From the NCBI RefSeq assembly GCF_004769405.1, contig NZ_RQES01000018.1, forward strand, positions 310,001 through 374,000: DNA of 64,000 bases, in the 5' to 3' direction. The notes under the pieces were generated by a model. The model searched no databases, was not told the origin of the DNA, and saw only the letters and a list, made by a program, of their open reading frames with translations. How positions within the stretch are numbered: the stretch's first letter is position 1; every line of letters begins with the position of its first letter. The position numbers were made by a program, and so were the translations under genes. Source of the DNA: Leptospira selangorensis. GTDB taxonomy: Bacteria; Spirochaetota; Leptospiria; Leptospirales; Leptospiraceae. This document shows positions 27,149-35,390 of this stretch, in pieces.

Positions 27149-27753
27149 ACTTTTTAAAATCGAATTATAAAAATATAATTTATTCTCTATTGATCCTTGG
27201 GGTAGGTTTCGGTGTCGGATATTATATGAAGAAGAAACCTTCTTCCAGATTCGCATCCGAGGCTCCTGTGGCGGAATGGAAAACCACAATCCTAAAAGAT
27301 ACGGATGGGAAAACTGTTCGCCCCTCGGAATTGCCCGGAAATTTATTCGTAGTATATTTCGGATTTTCCCATTGTCCTGATATGTGCCCGATGGCATTAA
27401 ATGATATAGAAAACGCTTTTATATCCTTAAAAGATGATTCTAAAAATATTACTCCTGTGTTTATCACAATCGATCCTGAAAGAGATACTCCGGAAGTATT
27501 AAGAAAATATATTTCTCATTTTCCTGGAAAAGAACTCGTGGCCTTAACCGGTGGGAAAGATCAGATCGGGGAATTGCAGAAAGGATTTGGAGTATTCTCC
27601 CAGAAGACACAAATTCCCCAAGGCAATGGAGAATATGGAATGGATCATACTCTTTTTATCTATTTAGTAGATCGAACTGGAAATATACTAAGAGCTTATC
27701 CTACGGGAATCAAGGGAGAAGAATTAGCAAAAGAGATTAGAGAGTTACTGTAA
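27145..27753 (+). CDS. SCO1/SenC-family copper chaperone
   Basis: SCO proteins deliver copper to extracytoplasmic oxidases, classically the CuA site of cytochrome oxidase. This 203-aa protein has one N-terminal membrane anchor (IIYSLLILGVGFGVGYYM) and a thioredoxin fold with the metal-binding FSHCPDMCP (CxxxC) and the conserved His in GMDHTLFIYLVD. The ATG at 27145 overlaps the multicopper oxidase stop (ATGA), making that oxidase its likely client. I see no cytochrome oxidase subunit nearby. Confidence 0.92.
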   Translation: MNFLKSNYKNIIYSLLILGVGFGVGYYMKKKPSSRFASEAPVAEWKTTILKDTDGKTVRPSELPGNLFVVYFGFSHCPDMCPMALNDIENAFISLKDDSKNITPVFITIDPERDTPEVLRKYISHFPGKELVALTGGKDQIGELQKGFGVFSQKTQIPQGNGEYGMDHTLFIYLVDRTGNILRAYPTGIKGEELAKEIRELL

Positions 27754-28095
27754 TCACTCTTTATCATAAAAAGCGAATACAACTGCAAGGATCACCAAGA
27801 AGAAGCTAACTGCGTGATTCCATTTCATTTTTTCTTTTAAAACTAAAATTGCAAACCCTACAAAAATGGTGATCGTAATCACTTCTTGTAAGATCTTAAG
27901 CTGGAATCCGCTTAATCCATCTTCTGCGTATCCGATCCGATTTGCCGGAACCATAAGGCAATATTCTAAAAACGCAATTCCCCAGGAGATCAGGATCGTT
28001 TTCCAAATGGGGAAGTCCTTAAAGAACTTCAGATGACCGTACCAGGCAAAGGTCATGAATAAATTGGAAAGAGTGAGTAATAGAAAAGTCCTCAT
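27754..28095 (-). CDS. DMT-family small membrane protein (DUF486)
   Basis: A 113-aa protein with four membrane helices. It matches the DUF486 drug/metabolite-transporter relatives closely: SNLFMTFAWYGHLKF, ISWGIAFLEYCLMVPANRIGY, LQEVITITIFVGFAI and LKEKMKWNH. The open frame extends to 28182, but that extension crosses a strong terminator hairpin, so the ATG at 28095 is preferred. Its stop abuts the end of the convergent SCO1 gene with no gap. Transport substrate unknown. Confidence 0.85.
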   Translation of the reverse strand: MRTFLLLTLSNLFMTFAWYGHLKFFKDFPIWKTILISWGIAFLEYCLMVPANRIGYAEDGLSGFQLKILQEVITITIFVGFAILVLKEKMKWNHAVSFFLVILAVVFAFYDKE

Positions 28096-28128
28096 AAATC
28101 CAGAAAAACCGAATGGAAGGATGGAGGC

Positions 28129-28155
28129 AAAAAAAAACCGGGTGGAAGCCCGGTT
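28129..28155 (-). terminator. Rho-independent terminator of the hsp20 pair
   Basis: A 7-bp GC-rich stem (AACCGGG and CCCGGTT, loop of six) followed on the minus strand by seven T residues, 28 bases after the last hsp20 stop. Confidence 0.9.
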
Positions 28156-28182
28156 ATCAAGTAAGGATTTGCTGAAAAACAA

Positions 28183-28578
28183 TTAGTTAGTTTTGACCTC
28201 TATCTTTTTGCTCAAAGGTTTTTTCCTAGGAAGTTTGAGTTGTAGGACCCCGTTTTTGAGAACTGCGGAAATTTTATCTTCTTCCACAGGTTCGGATATA
28301 AGGAAGGTCCTTTTATAATCTCCAGTTCCGTATTCTGAATATCTTAAACTTCCTTTCGGTTCAGAAACGTTAGTTCTCGCAGAGATCCTAAGCTCGTCCT
28401 TCTCCAAAGAAATTTCAAGATCGGATTCTTTTACACCTGGAAGATCCAAAACAAGAAGATGTTCTTCTTCATTAGAGTAAAGATCCGTAGAAGGAGTGTA
28501 GGTCGCTCTTGGCCTCTGAGCCTTCTCTTGTTCAGTTGCAACTTTTTCTTCCGTTTTTAGTAATTCTGATACGCTCAT
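28183..28578 (-). CDS. Small heat-shock protein, Hsp20/alpha-crystallin family (second of pair)
   Basis: ATP-independent holdase chaperone that keeps unfolding proteins soluble during heat stress. The 131-aa protein has an alpha-crystallin domain at about 35-130: ..LLVLDLPGVKESDLEI, strand LRISART, and the conserved NGVLQLKLPRKK near the C-terminus. The C-terminal IXI-type tail is short (KKIEVKT). It is ten bases downstream of the first hsp20 and both end in one terminator, forming a bicistronic unit under CIRCE control. Confidence 0.93.
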   Translation of the reverse strand: MSVSELLKTEEKVATEQEKAQRPRATYTPSTDLYSNEEEHLLVLDLPGVKESDLEISLEKDELRISARTNVSEPKGSLRYSEYGTGDYKRTFLISEPVEEDKISAVLKNGVLQLKLPRKKPLSKKIEVKTN

Positions 28579-28588
28579 TTTTTTCTCC

Positions 28589-28996
28589 TTATGCCTTTGC
28601 TTCTATACGGATCTTTCTTGGTTTTTCGCTTTCAAGGATTGGAAGCGTTAAGGTTAGAACTCCGTCTTTTACGGTCGCTTCTACCTTTTCCGAATCTATA
28701 GCTACCGGTAACTCTAATCTGCGTTGGAATTTGCCTCTGGCTCTTTCTATCCTGCGAGGTTTGTCTTGTGTGTATTCCTTCCATTCACCAGAGATTGTGA
28801 GAAGGTTATGAGCCACTGTGATCTCCAGGTCTTCCGGGGAAAGGCCGGGAACTTCTGCAGTAACCGTGATCCTATCTTGGTCCGTATATACATTTAGGGC
28901 AGGATATACCTGTCCACCTTCCGAGACTGGATCGAATAAATTATGGAATCTATTTTGAATTCTTCTGACTTCGCTAAAAAAATTTGGGCTTCTCAT
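28589..28996 (-). CDS. Small heat-shock protein, Hsp20/alpha-crystallin family (first of pair)
   Basis: A 135-aa holdase of the alpha-crystallin family: N-terminal FFSEVRRIQNRFHNLFD, then the domain with VTAEVPGLSPEDLEITV, LLTISGEWK, FQRRLELPVAID and KDGVLTLTLPI, and an IRIEA tail. The ATG has a perfect AGGAGG at five bases. Two CIRCE operators lie 20 to 107 bases upstream, so HrcA repression with heat induction is expected. Paired sHSPs commonly co-assemble; here that is inference from the operon. Confidence 0.94.
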   Translation of the reverse strand: MRSPNFFSEVRRIQNRFHNLFDPVSEGGQVYPALNVYTDQDRITVTAEVPGLSPEDLEITVAHNLLTISGEWKEYTQDKPRRIERARGKFQRRLELPVAIDSEKVEATVKDGVLTLTLPILESEKPRKIRIEAKA

Positions 28997-29015
28997 TATT
29001 GCCTCCTGGGCGTAT

Positions 29016-29042
29016 TTAGCACTTATATATATAGAGTGCTAA
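29016..29042 (-). promoter_or_regulatory. CIRCE operator 1 (HrcA-binding)
   Basis: TTAGCACTT, nine-base AT spacer, GAGTGCTAA: eight of nine positions match the CIRCE half-site on the left and nine of nine on the right. It lies 20 bases upstream of the first hsp20 start and its AT spacer could overlap the -10 region. Confidence 0.92.
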
Positions 29043-29076
29043 AATTGAGAAAAGGTTCCACTATTTTTTATAAAAA

Positions 29077-29103
29077 TTAGCACTTTTTTAATTAGAGTGC
29101 TAA
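29077..29103 (-). promoter_or_regulatory. CIRCE operator 2 (HrcA-binding)
   Basis: Second inverted repeat TTAGCACTT-N9-GAGTGCTAA with the same half-sites as operator 1, 61 bases further upstream. It lies between the hsp20 pair and the divergent purU gene. Confidence 0.92.
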
Positions 29104-29263
29104 TGGCGGGAAATAGCCTATTTCCCTTTAGGATCCGCCTGATCCTGGCCCAAAGCATGATTTTGGAGGGAAAAAAGAAGATATTCCTTTTCTGGTTCAG
29201 AAAGAAGATTAGCCGAAATTTTAGACTTCTTAGGCAATTCTTTCAAAGCAGAAAGGAGAAATT

Positions 29264-30127
29264 TTGAACCCCGAACCCAATCTAAAAAAGAACCGAGTAC
29301 TTCTCATTCGTTGTAAAGACGAGGCGGGACTGATCCACAGGATCACAGGATTTTTAGCAAATATTGGCGCTAATATAGTTGGAAACCAAGAGTTCGTGGA
29401 ACCATTGGAGAAGGTATTCTTTATGAGAACTGAATATTCTCTTGAGAATAGTTCAAAAGAAGAAGGTCTCATTTCCGAACTTGGAAAAATCCTTCCGAAA
29501 GATGCTAAGCTTACTTTATCCAACCCAAAATTTCCCAAGGTAGTTTTACTTGCTACAAAAGAGCCTCATTGTTTGGGAGATATTCTTCTTCGTTGGAGAT
29601 ACGGGGAGTTGCCCATGGAACTTTTGGGTGTAGTTTCCAATCACGAAATTTTAGGAGATCTGGTCCGAGATTTTAAACTTCCTTTTCATTGTATTTCCAG
29701 CGACGGGATGACACGAGAAGAACATGAAAACCGATTGGATTCTTATCTGAAGGAACTCCAACCGGATTGGATCGTTCTCGCAAAATATATGAGAATACTC
29801 ACTCCTGAATTCGTAAAAAAATGGGAGCATCGTATATTAAATATCCATCATTCGTTTTTGCCTGCGTTCGTAGGAGCAAAACCTTACGAGCAAGCATATA
29901 AGCGTGGAGTCAAGATCATAGGCGGAACTGCTCATATCGTGACTGAAAATTTGGACGAAGGACCTATCTTAGTCCAAGATGTTTGTCATGTGGATCACGG
30001 TTATTCTCCGGAACGTTTGGTTTTATACGGAAGAGATTTGGAGAAGGTTGTATTGTCCAAGGCTTTGCGCCTACTTTTGGAAGATAGGGTGATGATCTTT
30101 CAGAACAGAACTATCATTTTCGAATAA
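29264..30127 (+). CDS. purU: Formyltetrahydrofolate deformylase
   Basis: Hydrolyses 10-formyl-THF to THF and formate, balancing one-carbon pools. The 287-aa protein has an N-terminal ACT domain (about 8-85: VLLIRCKDEAGLIHRITGFL) and a C-terminal formyltransferase-like domain with GVVSNH, LAKYMRILTPEFV, NIHHSFLPAFVGAKPYEQA and GGTAHIVTENLDEGPI containing the catalytic His and Asp. It starts with TTG; GGAG lies at good spacing. It is divergent from the heat-shock pair. Confidence 0.95.
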   Translation: MNPEPNLKKNRVLLIRCKDEAGLIHRITGFLANIGANIVGNQEFVEPLEKVFFMRTEYSLENSSKEEGLISELGKILPKDAKLTLSNPKFPKVVLLATKEPHCLGDILLRWRYGELPMELLGVVSNHEILGDLVRDFKLPFHCISSDGMTREEHENRLDSYLKELQPDWIVLAKYMRILTPEFVKKWEHRILNIHHSFLPAFVGAKPYEQAYKRGVKIIGGTAHIVTENLDEGPILVQDVCHVDHGYSPERLVLYGRDLEKVVLSKALRLLLEDRVMIFQNRTIIFE

Positions 30128-30162
30128 CAGATGCGAATTGAATATTAGGTTTTTAGAAATAC

Positions 30163-31569
30163 ATGAAATTAAAATACGTCGGCTTTATTTTTTCCATACT
30201 GCTTGCTAGTGTTCCTCCATTATTTTCCTTTTACGGTTATGTTCCCGCTTCAGTGGGAGGAATGTTTTTTATATTCCTGATCGCTGCAGGATTATGGATT
30301 TTTGAAATTATTCCGGGTCATGCTACTTCTATCCTGATCATATTTTCAGAGATTATTCTTTTTTCTAATCCAGGAAAATGGGAATTCTTAAAACAATATG
30401 CCGGTCCCGGGAAACCGACTCCTCCTGCTGTATTTTTGGCATCACTTGCTGATTCAGCTGTAGTATTGTTTTTAGGAAGTTTTGCATTGGCCAAGTCCTG
30501 TGTAAAAGTAGGCGTGGATCGTTGGTTGGCGAATCGAGTTCTTCCTTATTTCGGAACTTCTCCTAAATTCGTATTACTTGGGCTCATGTGTATCACTGCA
30601 ACCATCTCGCTTTGGATGAGTAATACAGCCACGGCTTCTTTGATGATCGCTTTGGTATTTCCATTGCTCATGGTTTTGGACAAGAATGAAAAATTTAGAA
30701 AAGCAGTTCTGATCGGAATTCCATTTGCTGCAAATTTAGGTGGGATTGGAACTCCGATCGGCTCTCCTCCAAATGTAATAGCATTCGCAAATTTGAAAAA
30801 CCAAGGATATGGTGATTTTATTTCTTTTGGGACCTGGATGCTTGTGGCAGTTCCACTTTTGATCATTCTACTTTTTGCGGCATGGTTTTGGCTTTTTCGC
30901 GCATTTCCCGCAAGTGAGGGTTTAACTCTTTCTCTTCGTTATGAAACTATCTCAGAGGAAGGTTCCGAAAAAAAACTCAGATTTGTTTTATTCGGATTTT
31001 TAGCTACTGTACTTCTATGGTTGAGCGAATCATTTCATGGGATTCCAGCGGGAGTTGTGGCTTTATTTCCGCTTCTTCTTTTTACTGCTTTCGGAATATT
31101 AGAATCCAATGATTTACGTTCTTTGGAATGGGATGTTCTGATCTTAGTTGCAGGAGGGATCGCTCTCGGGACCGGAATAGAAAAAAGTGGGGCAGGGGCC
31201 TGGTTCGGAGAATTGATCGGTAAACAAGCAGGTCCAGGAGAAAGCCTTTGGGTACTTGGGATCTTCTTCTCGATTGGGCTTTTCCTTTCCACATTCTTAT
31301 CCAATACTGCTACTGCAAATCTTCTGGTTCCTTTGGCACTTCCTGTCGCTACACTTTTGCTTCCGGGAAATGAATCATATGCGATCCAATTGGTTTTAGG
31401 ATCTGCGTTAGGCGCCTCTTTAGCAATGTCCTTACCTGTTTCTACTCCTCCAAATGCAGTGGCTTATGCCGTGGGAGGTTTTGAAATCAAGGATATGGCC
31501 AAAGTAGGCGTAAGGATCGGGTTTTTGGGACTAGTTCTTGTTCTTTTCGGATTTCTAATTTTTAAATAA
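30163..31569 (+). CDS. SLC13/DASS-family anion transporter
   Basis: A 468-aa inner-membrane protein with about 11 helices, of the divalent anion:Na+ symporter family, which imports dicarboxylates, citrate or sulfate. The two repeat signatures are present: SNTATASLMIAL followed by GTPIGSPPNVIAFANL, and SNTATANLLVPLALPV followed by STPPNAVAYAVGGF. The SNT motifs bind substrate carboxylates in characterised members. Substrate cannot be settled here. It begins 35 bases after purU and may be co-transcribed. Confidence 0.9.
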   Translation: MKLKYVGFIFSILLASVPPLFSFYGYVPASVGGMFFIFLIAAGLWIFEIIPGHATSILIIFSEIILFSNPGKWEFLKQYAGPGKPTPPAVFLASLADSAVVLFLGSFALAKSCVKVGVDRWLANRVLPYFGTSPKFVLLGLMCITATISLWMSNTATASLMIALVFPLLMVLDKNEKFRKAVLIGIPFAANLGGIGTPIGSPPNVIAFANLKNQGYGDFISFGTWMLVAVPLLIILLFAAWFWLFRAFPASEGLTLSLRYETISEEGSEKKLRFVLFGFLATVLLWLSESFHGIPAGVVALFPLLLFTAFGILESNDLRSLEWDVLILVAGGIALGTGIEKSGAGAWFGELIGKQAGPGESLWVLGIFFSIGLFLSTFLSNTATANLLVPLALPVATLLLPGNESYAIQLVLGSALGASLAMSLPVSTPPNAVAYAVGGFEIKDMAKVGVRIGFLGLVLVLFGFLIFK

Positions 31570-31696
31570 TAGATTCCTAAAATTCATCCGCTAAATGCTT
31601 CGAATTTGGAATGGATGATAAAAAACGGGGAATGAATCTATCCTACGTTAGGTGAAAAGGATTCGAAATTTAGATGTAAAGAATGTTACTTAAGGC

Positions 31697-33136
31697 ATGA
31701 GCTTTGCCGTAAGAAGATATTCTATTTCTATCCTGTTTATAGTTTTAAACACCGTTTCTTGTTCATCTCCCGGACAGTCCATTCCTGCGGAACTGGCTTT
31801 GCTCTTCGGGGGATCCACAGAGAATAATATTCCTTCCGAGCCTACAAAACCCTGGCCAAAATTTTTAGGAGTTTTTGGAACTTTAACTTTTGCATCCGGA
31901 GCAAGTGTAGATCCCGACGGAAATATAATCGTTACCGGATTTACGGAAGGGAATTTGGGCGGCCAACCTATGCTTGGCAAGTTGGATTCTTATATTACTA
32001 AATATGATGAAGAAGGCACAAGACTTTGGACCAGGCATTTGGGTGGAGGTCCTAAAGATTTCTCTAAGGGAAGTACTTACGGTCTTGCTATCAAGTCCGA
32101 CAAAGATGGGAACATTTTAAGTACAGGAATGACAGTCGTAGAGATATTAGATGGGCAGAATAAAATCGGATACCAAGATGCTTATTTATCAAAATATGAT
32201 AAAGATGGGAATAAAAAATGGACCAGAATGATCGGTGGGGGGAGTAACACTGATTTTCACGAGGGTACTTCTGCAGGAAGAGGAGTGTCTTCGGATCAAT
32301 TCGGAAATATTTATGTAACAGGAACTACGAACGCAGGTACCTTCTTTGGCGAAAAGAACACGGCCGAACATAACGGTTTATTTATGGTTAAATACGATCC
32401 GGACGGAAACCAGATATGGGCGAGAACAGCACGCAATACCGGACCGGATAATATTGAATCGATTGCCGGCGATCTAACAATCGATTCGAATGGAGAGATC
32501 TATTTTGTCGGAGCAGCCCAAGGTGGTTTCGATGATCAAACCCAAATTGGGATAGAGGATGCGCTTCTAATTAAATATGATTCGGATGGGCACAAACTTT
32601 GGGTCCGCTTATTAGGCGTTCCTGATCAAATTTCAATTGCGAATGATATAAGCTTAGATCCGGGCAAAAATATTTATATAGTAGGTAGTACATCCGGTGA
32701 ACTGGATGGTCAAACTCCGATCGGAACTACTGATACTTTTATAGTAAAATACGATAAGGATGGGAACAAACTATGGACCAGACTTATCGGAAATCCTGAC
32801 TATTCTAGTTTTTTCAGGGCGGAAACCCAAGGTTTCGGAATTACTGTAGACCCAAATGGAAACTCATATATTGCCGGAACGATTTCTGCGGTAAAAATAC
32901 TCTTCACCAATTCAATAAATAATGCTTTCGCAGCAAAATTCGACACGGATGGGAATTTAGTTTGGTCAAATTTGAAATATATGGAAGAGGCCACAAAATG
33001 TGAGGTCCGAGCCCAAGATGTAGTCCTTGGATTGAATGATTCATTTTTTGTAGTCGGTTATACTTCCTGTCTTTTAAATATAATGGATCCTGTAAACGGT
33101 ATCAATAGCTTATTCATTTCAAAAGAATCCCCTTAA
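31697..33136 (+). CDS. SBBP-repeat beta-propeller lipoprotein
   Basis: Exported lipoprotein: the N-terminus has LFIVLNTVSCSS with a lipobox-like VSC. The body is made of about seven repeats of 45-60 residues, each ending in a K-Y-D-x-D-G-x-x-x-W-x-R pattern (for example SKYDKDGNKKWTR, VKYDPDGNQIWAR, VKYDKDGNKLWTR), typical of SBBP repeats predicted to fold as beta-propellers. Leptospira encode several such surface or periplasmic lipoproteins of unknown role. The ATG at 31697 has a poorly spaced AAGG. Confidence 0.85.
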   Translation: MSFAVRRYSISILFIVLNTVSCSSPGQSIPAELALLFGGSTENNIPSEPTKPWPKFLGVFGTLTFASGASVDPDGNIIVTGFTEGNLGGQPMLGKLDSYITKYDEEGTRLWTRHLGGGPKDFSKGSTYGLAIKSDKDGNILSTGMTVVEILDGQNKIGYQDAYLSKYDKDGNKKWTRMIGGGSNTDFHEGTSAGRGVSSDQFGNIYVTGTTNAGTFFGEKNTAEHNGLFMVKYDPDGNQIWARTARNTGPDNIESIAGDLTIDSNGEIYFVGAAQGGFDDQTQIGIEDALLIKYDSDGHKLWVRLLGVPDQISIANDISLDPGKNIYIVGSTSGELDGQTPIGTTDTFIVKYDKDGNKLWTRLIGNPDYSSFFRAETQGFGITVDPNGNSYIAGTISAVKILFTNSINNAFAAKFDTDGNLVWSNLKYMEEATKCEVRAQDVVLGLNDSFFVVGYTSCLLNIMDPVNGINSLFISKESP

Positions 33137-33170
33137 GTGTTTTTCTTTTTTCAGTATTTTATTTCCGAAA

Positions 33171-34409
33171 ATGAATCGAGGACTAAAACTGTCCCGAAAC
33201 ATGTTGTTTTTCCGAAAACACTTCATTTCCTCGATTCGGATCTTTTTCTATTTTCCGTTTTTATTCTTGTTTGCCTGCGCTGGAGTTCCTGAAAATTCTT
33301 CCGGTTCCGAAAAACCTCCTGAATCGCAAACTAGTATAGTAGATAAGATCGAAACCCAAATAGAAAAATTATTTGGAAAAGAAGAAGATCCCGAAGTAGT
33401 AAAAATACTATTGGGTGGAGACGTCATGTTTAATTGGGGGATCCGGGATACGATCAAGTCCAAAGGAGAATTAGCCCCAGTTAAAGGTCTTAAATCCGTT
33501 TTTGAAACTGCGGACCTAAGAGTTCTAAATTTAGAAACTCCTGTCGTATCCGAAAAAAGTTGGGATCATGGTAAGGCTTACGTCTTCCAAGCAAAAGAAT
33601 CCGATCTAGAAACTATGAGCTTCCTAGGAGTGGATCTTGTTTCTTTAGGCAATAATCACGCGATGGATCATGGTCCGGAAGGATTGGAAGAAACTTTCAA
33701 ATTTTTAGGAAATAGAAAGATCGCTTCTATAGGTGCGGGAAAAAATTTAGAGTTCGCTTTTCGCCCTTGGATCTGGGAAGGGAAAGACACCAATCTTAGG
33801 ATTTATTCTGCCACTAATGTAGCGGAAGGTAGATCTCATTACGCAGGGCAGACTCCAGGTGTTATGCCTTTGGATCCTGAACTGATCTTAAAAAAAATCC
33901 AAATAGAAAAATTCCAACTGAATTCATCTAAAACTTCTAAACGAGATAAAAAATCTAAATTAGTTTCTCCCGGAAAACAATTTAGGATACTTTCAATCCA
34001 TTGGGGAGTGGAATATTCTCCTTTTCCAACTATCGAACAGAGAAAGATCGCAAAAACTTTGGCCGATGGGGGATTGGATATTATAGTAGGGCATCATCCT
34101 CATATTCCTCAAGGTATCGAGAAGATAGGAAACACGATCATATTTTATTCTTTGGGAAATTTGATTTTCGGAAGTAGGAACGCCTATTTAAACCATAACT
34201 TAATCGTAATACTTCATATTAAGAAAAACAAATTGATCAATATAGAGCTTGTGCCTATTTTTGGAAAGTTCCAAAACGAAGATCATTTGGTCAGGCCTCT
34301 TGAAGGAAAGGAAGCCGAGAATTTTTTAAAAGAAATTGCAGTCCTTTCCCAAGACTTGGGTACTAAGATTCGGATCGATGGGGACAGGGCCTGGGTGGAA
34401 CTGGATTAA
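33171..34409 (+). CDS. CapA/PgsA-like metallophosphoesterase-fold lipoprotein
   Basis: A 412-aa exported protein with a signal peptide and lipobox-like FACA near residue 36. The CapA-family domain (about 80-390) contains LGGDVMFNWG, NLETPV, SLGNNHAMDHG, SIHWGVEYS and VGHHPHIPQGIE followed by YSLGNLIFG. These are metal-binding motifs of the calcineurin-like fold; CapA/PgsA members take part in poly-gamma-glutamate capsule export in other bacteria, but no capB/capC partners are seen here. The stop overlaps the convergent toxin stop by four bases. Confidence 0.88.
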   Translation: MNRGLKLSRNMLFFRKHFISSIRIFFYFPFLFLFACAGVPENSSGSEKPPESQTSIVDKIETQIEKLFGKEEDPEVVKILLGGDVMFNWGIRDTIKSKGELAPVKGLKSVFETADLRVLNLETPVVSEKSWDHGKAYVFQAKESDLETMSFLGVDLVSLGNNHAMDHGPEGLEETFKFLGNRKIASIGAGKNLEFAFRPWIWEGKDTNLRIYSATNVAEGRSHYAGQTPGVMPLDPELILKKIQIEKFQLNSSKTSKRDKKSKLVSPGKQFRILSIHWGVEYSPFPTIEQRKIAKTLADGGLDIIVGHHPHIPQGIEKIGNTIIFYSLGNLIFGSRNAYLNHNLIVILHIKKNKLINIELVPIFGKFQNEDHLVRPLEGKEAENFLKEIAVLSQDLGTKIRIDGDRAWVELD

Positions 34410-34810
34410 GCTACGTAAGCCCAATTTTCTATTCTCAATCCCGGAATTTTCTGGAAATGCCTTTCGTTATTCGTGACTAAGGTATAATTCAAATACAGGG
34501 CAGTGGATTCTATAAGTAGATCAAAGTCCTCGACTATACTCCCTTTTTTCTGTTGAGCAGCTTTGAGTTCCCCGTAGGTTTCCATAATTCCTTCGGTCAA
34601 TTCTATCACCGGAAAAAGTTCGGCAATTCTTCGAACCGTCGCCAGATTTCTTTCCTTGTAGGTAGATTTCTGGGCTCCAAAGACCAATTCTCCGTAAGTG
34701 ATTACGGAAACCGATTTGATGGAGTTCTTACGATCCAAAAAATTTTGCCGAACAATCGGATCTTCCTTTAAGCTATAGATGATGATATCAGTATCAATCA
34801 AATAGCTCAT
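34406..34810 (-). CDS. vapC: VapC/FitB-type PIN-domain toxin
   Basis: A PIN-domain ribonuclease of a type II toxin-antitoxin pair. Acidic active-site residues are visible: Asp in YLIDTDIII, Glu in TYGELVFG and Asp in VEDFDLLIEST. The fourth position in TNNERHF is Asn where many members have Asp. I start at MSYL (34810), which overlaps the antitoxin by 17 bases; two residues further upstream is possible. Overlap means translational coupling with the antitoxin. Confidence 0.88.
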   Translation of the reverse strand: MSYLIDTDIIIYSLKEDPIVRQNFLDRKNSIKSVSVITYGELVFGAQKSTYKERNLATVRRIAELFPVIELTEGIMETYGELKAAQQKKGSIVEDFDLLIESTALYLNYTLVTNNERHFQKIPGLRIENWAYVA

Positions 34811-35072
34811 CTGCATCTTTCCCTAATGTGTTCTTGGTTCGAGAGGAGCGTATGTCCTTTACGATTTTATCAGGACTTCTGTCATCTACCCAAGAGCCTG
34901 ATAATTCTAAAAAACCTAAGGTCTTACGTTCGGATTCTTTATTGTCATGTGCTAGATAGTTTTCGATCAGAAGAACTACTGCTTGGCTTACGGATCTGTG
35001 TTCCATTTCGGCCCTCCTTTTTAATGCTTCATAGAGTCTGTCGTCTATGTCCCTGACTTGTAAGTTTGCCAT
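34794..35072 (-). CDS. FitA/VapB-type ribbon-helix-helix antitoxin
   Basis: A 92-aa antitoxin. The N-terminus MANLQVRDIDDRLYEALKRRA is a ribbon-helix-helix DNA-binding domain of FitA type; the C-terminal part (DRSPDKIVKDIRSSRTK) probably wraps the PIN toxin. Antitoxins of this type repress their own operon, and two TTCATGAA palindromes stand 33 to 63 bases upstream of its start. Confidence 0.88.
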   Translation of the reverse strand: MANLQVRDIDDRLYEALKRRAEMEHRSVSQAVVLLIENYLAHDNKESERKTLGFLELSGSWVDDRSPDKIVKDIRSSRTKNTLGKDADELFD

Positions 35073-35102
35073 ATTCTGAACCTTCCAGAAAATGGTGGTC
35101 TG

Positions 35103-35135
35103 ATTTCATGAAATCGCAAGCAAAATTCATGAAAT
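35103..35135 (-). promoter_or_regulatory. Operator pair for the toxin-antitoxin operon
   Basis: ATTTCATGAAAT at 35103-35114 is a perfect 12-base palindrome. AATTCATGAAAT at 35124-35135 repeats its TTCATGAA core 21 bases away, two turns of the helix. Position and spacing fit cooperative binding of a ribbon-helix-helix antitoxin. Confidence 0.7.
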
Positions 35136-35341
35136 ATACGCTGTAGGGACAGAAAAGACATTCCGTTGCATTGTTTGGAGAGTTAGAGGATGGACTCGGA
35201 TAATGAAAATTAGAAATAGGAAAGGTTGGCGGAATATTGATTCTAATTACGCCTTAGCACCTTTTTGAGAGCTAAGACGCCCAAATCTATTCCACTTGAC
35301 CCCTTGCCCCTAAAGCCGAAAATAGGACAAAATTCGGTTCT

Positions 35342-35364
35342 TCTGCTCGCCGCATTTGCGCAGA
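35342..35364 (+). promoter_or_regulatory. Candidate S6:S18 leader stem-loop upstream of rpsF
   Basis: TCTGC and GCAGA form a 5-bp stem around a CG-rich loop containing GCCGC, ending 26 bases before the rpsF TTG. In other bacteria the S6:S18 complex represses its own mRNA by binding a CCG-containing hairpin here. The match is by position and the CCG triplet only. Confidence 0.35.
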
Positions 35365-35390
35365 CGGGCATTTTCCCATAGGAGAAACTT

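Larger units (their letters stand above)
35073..35390. other. 318-base intergenic region between the toxin-antitoxin pair and rpsF
   Basis: No gene seen. The left part holds the palindromic operator pair of the antitoxin. The middle holds a hairpin (CTTAGC at 35253 with GCTAAG at 35271, extending to 8 of 9 pairs) of unknown role. Around 35306 a TTGACC could be the -35 of the ribosomal operon. The right part holds a small stem-loop just ahead of rpsF. Confidence 0.6.

Noticed and set aside
26804..27397. Minus-strand open frame of 197 codons across the multicopper oxidase and SCO1 genes
   Set aside because: It crosses two genes with strong motifs on the plus strand and has no ribosome site or family features.
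29016..29103. Possible CRISPR-like or other repeat array
   Set aside because: Only two copies of an inverted repeat with known CIRCE sequence and spacing; no array of spacers.
35250..35279. Hairpin CTTAGC/GCTAAG as a terminator
   Set aside because: No T run on either strand and no upstream gene reading into it, so I left it only as part of the intergenic description.
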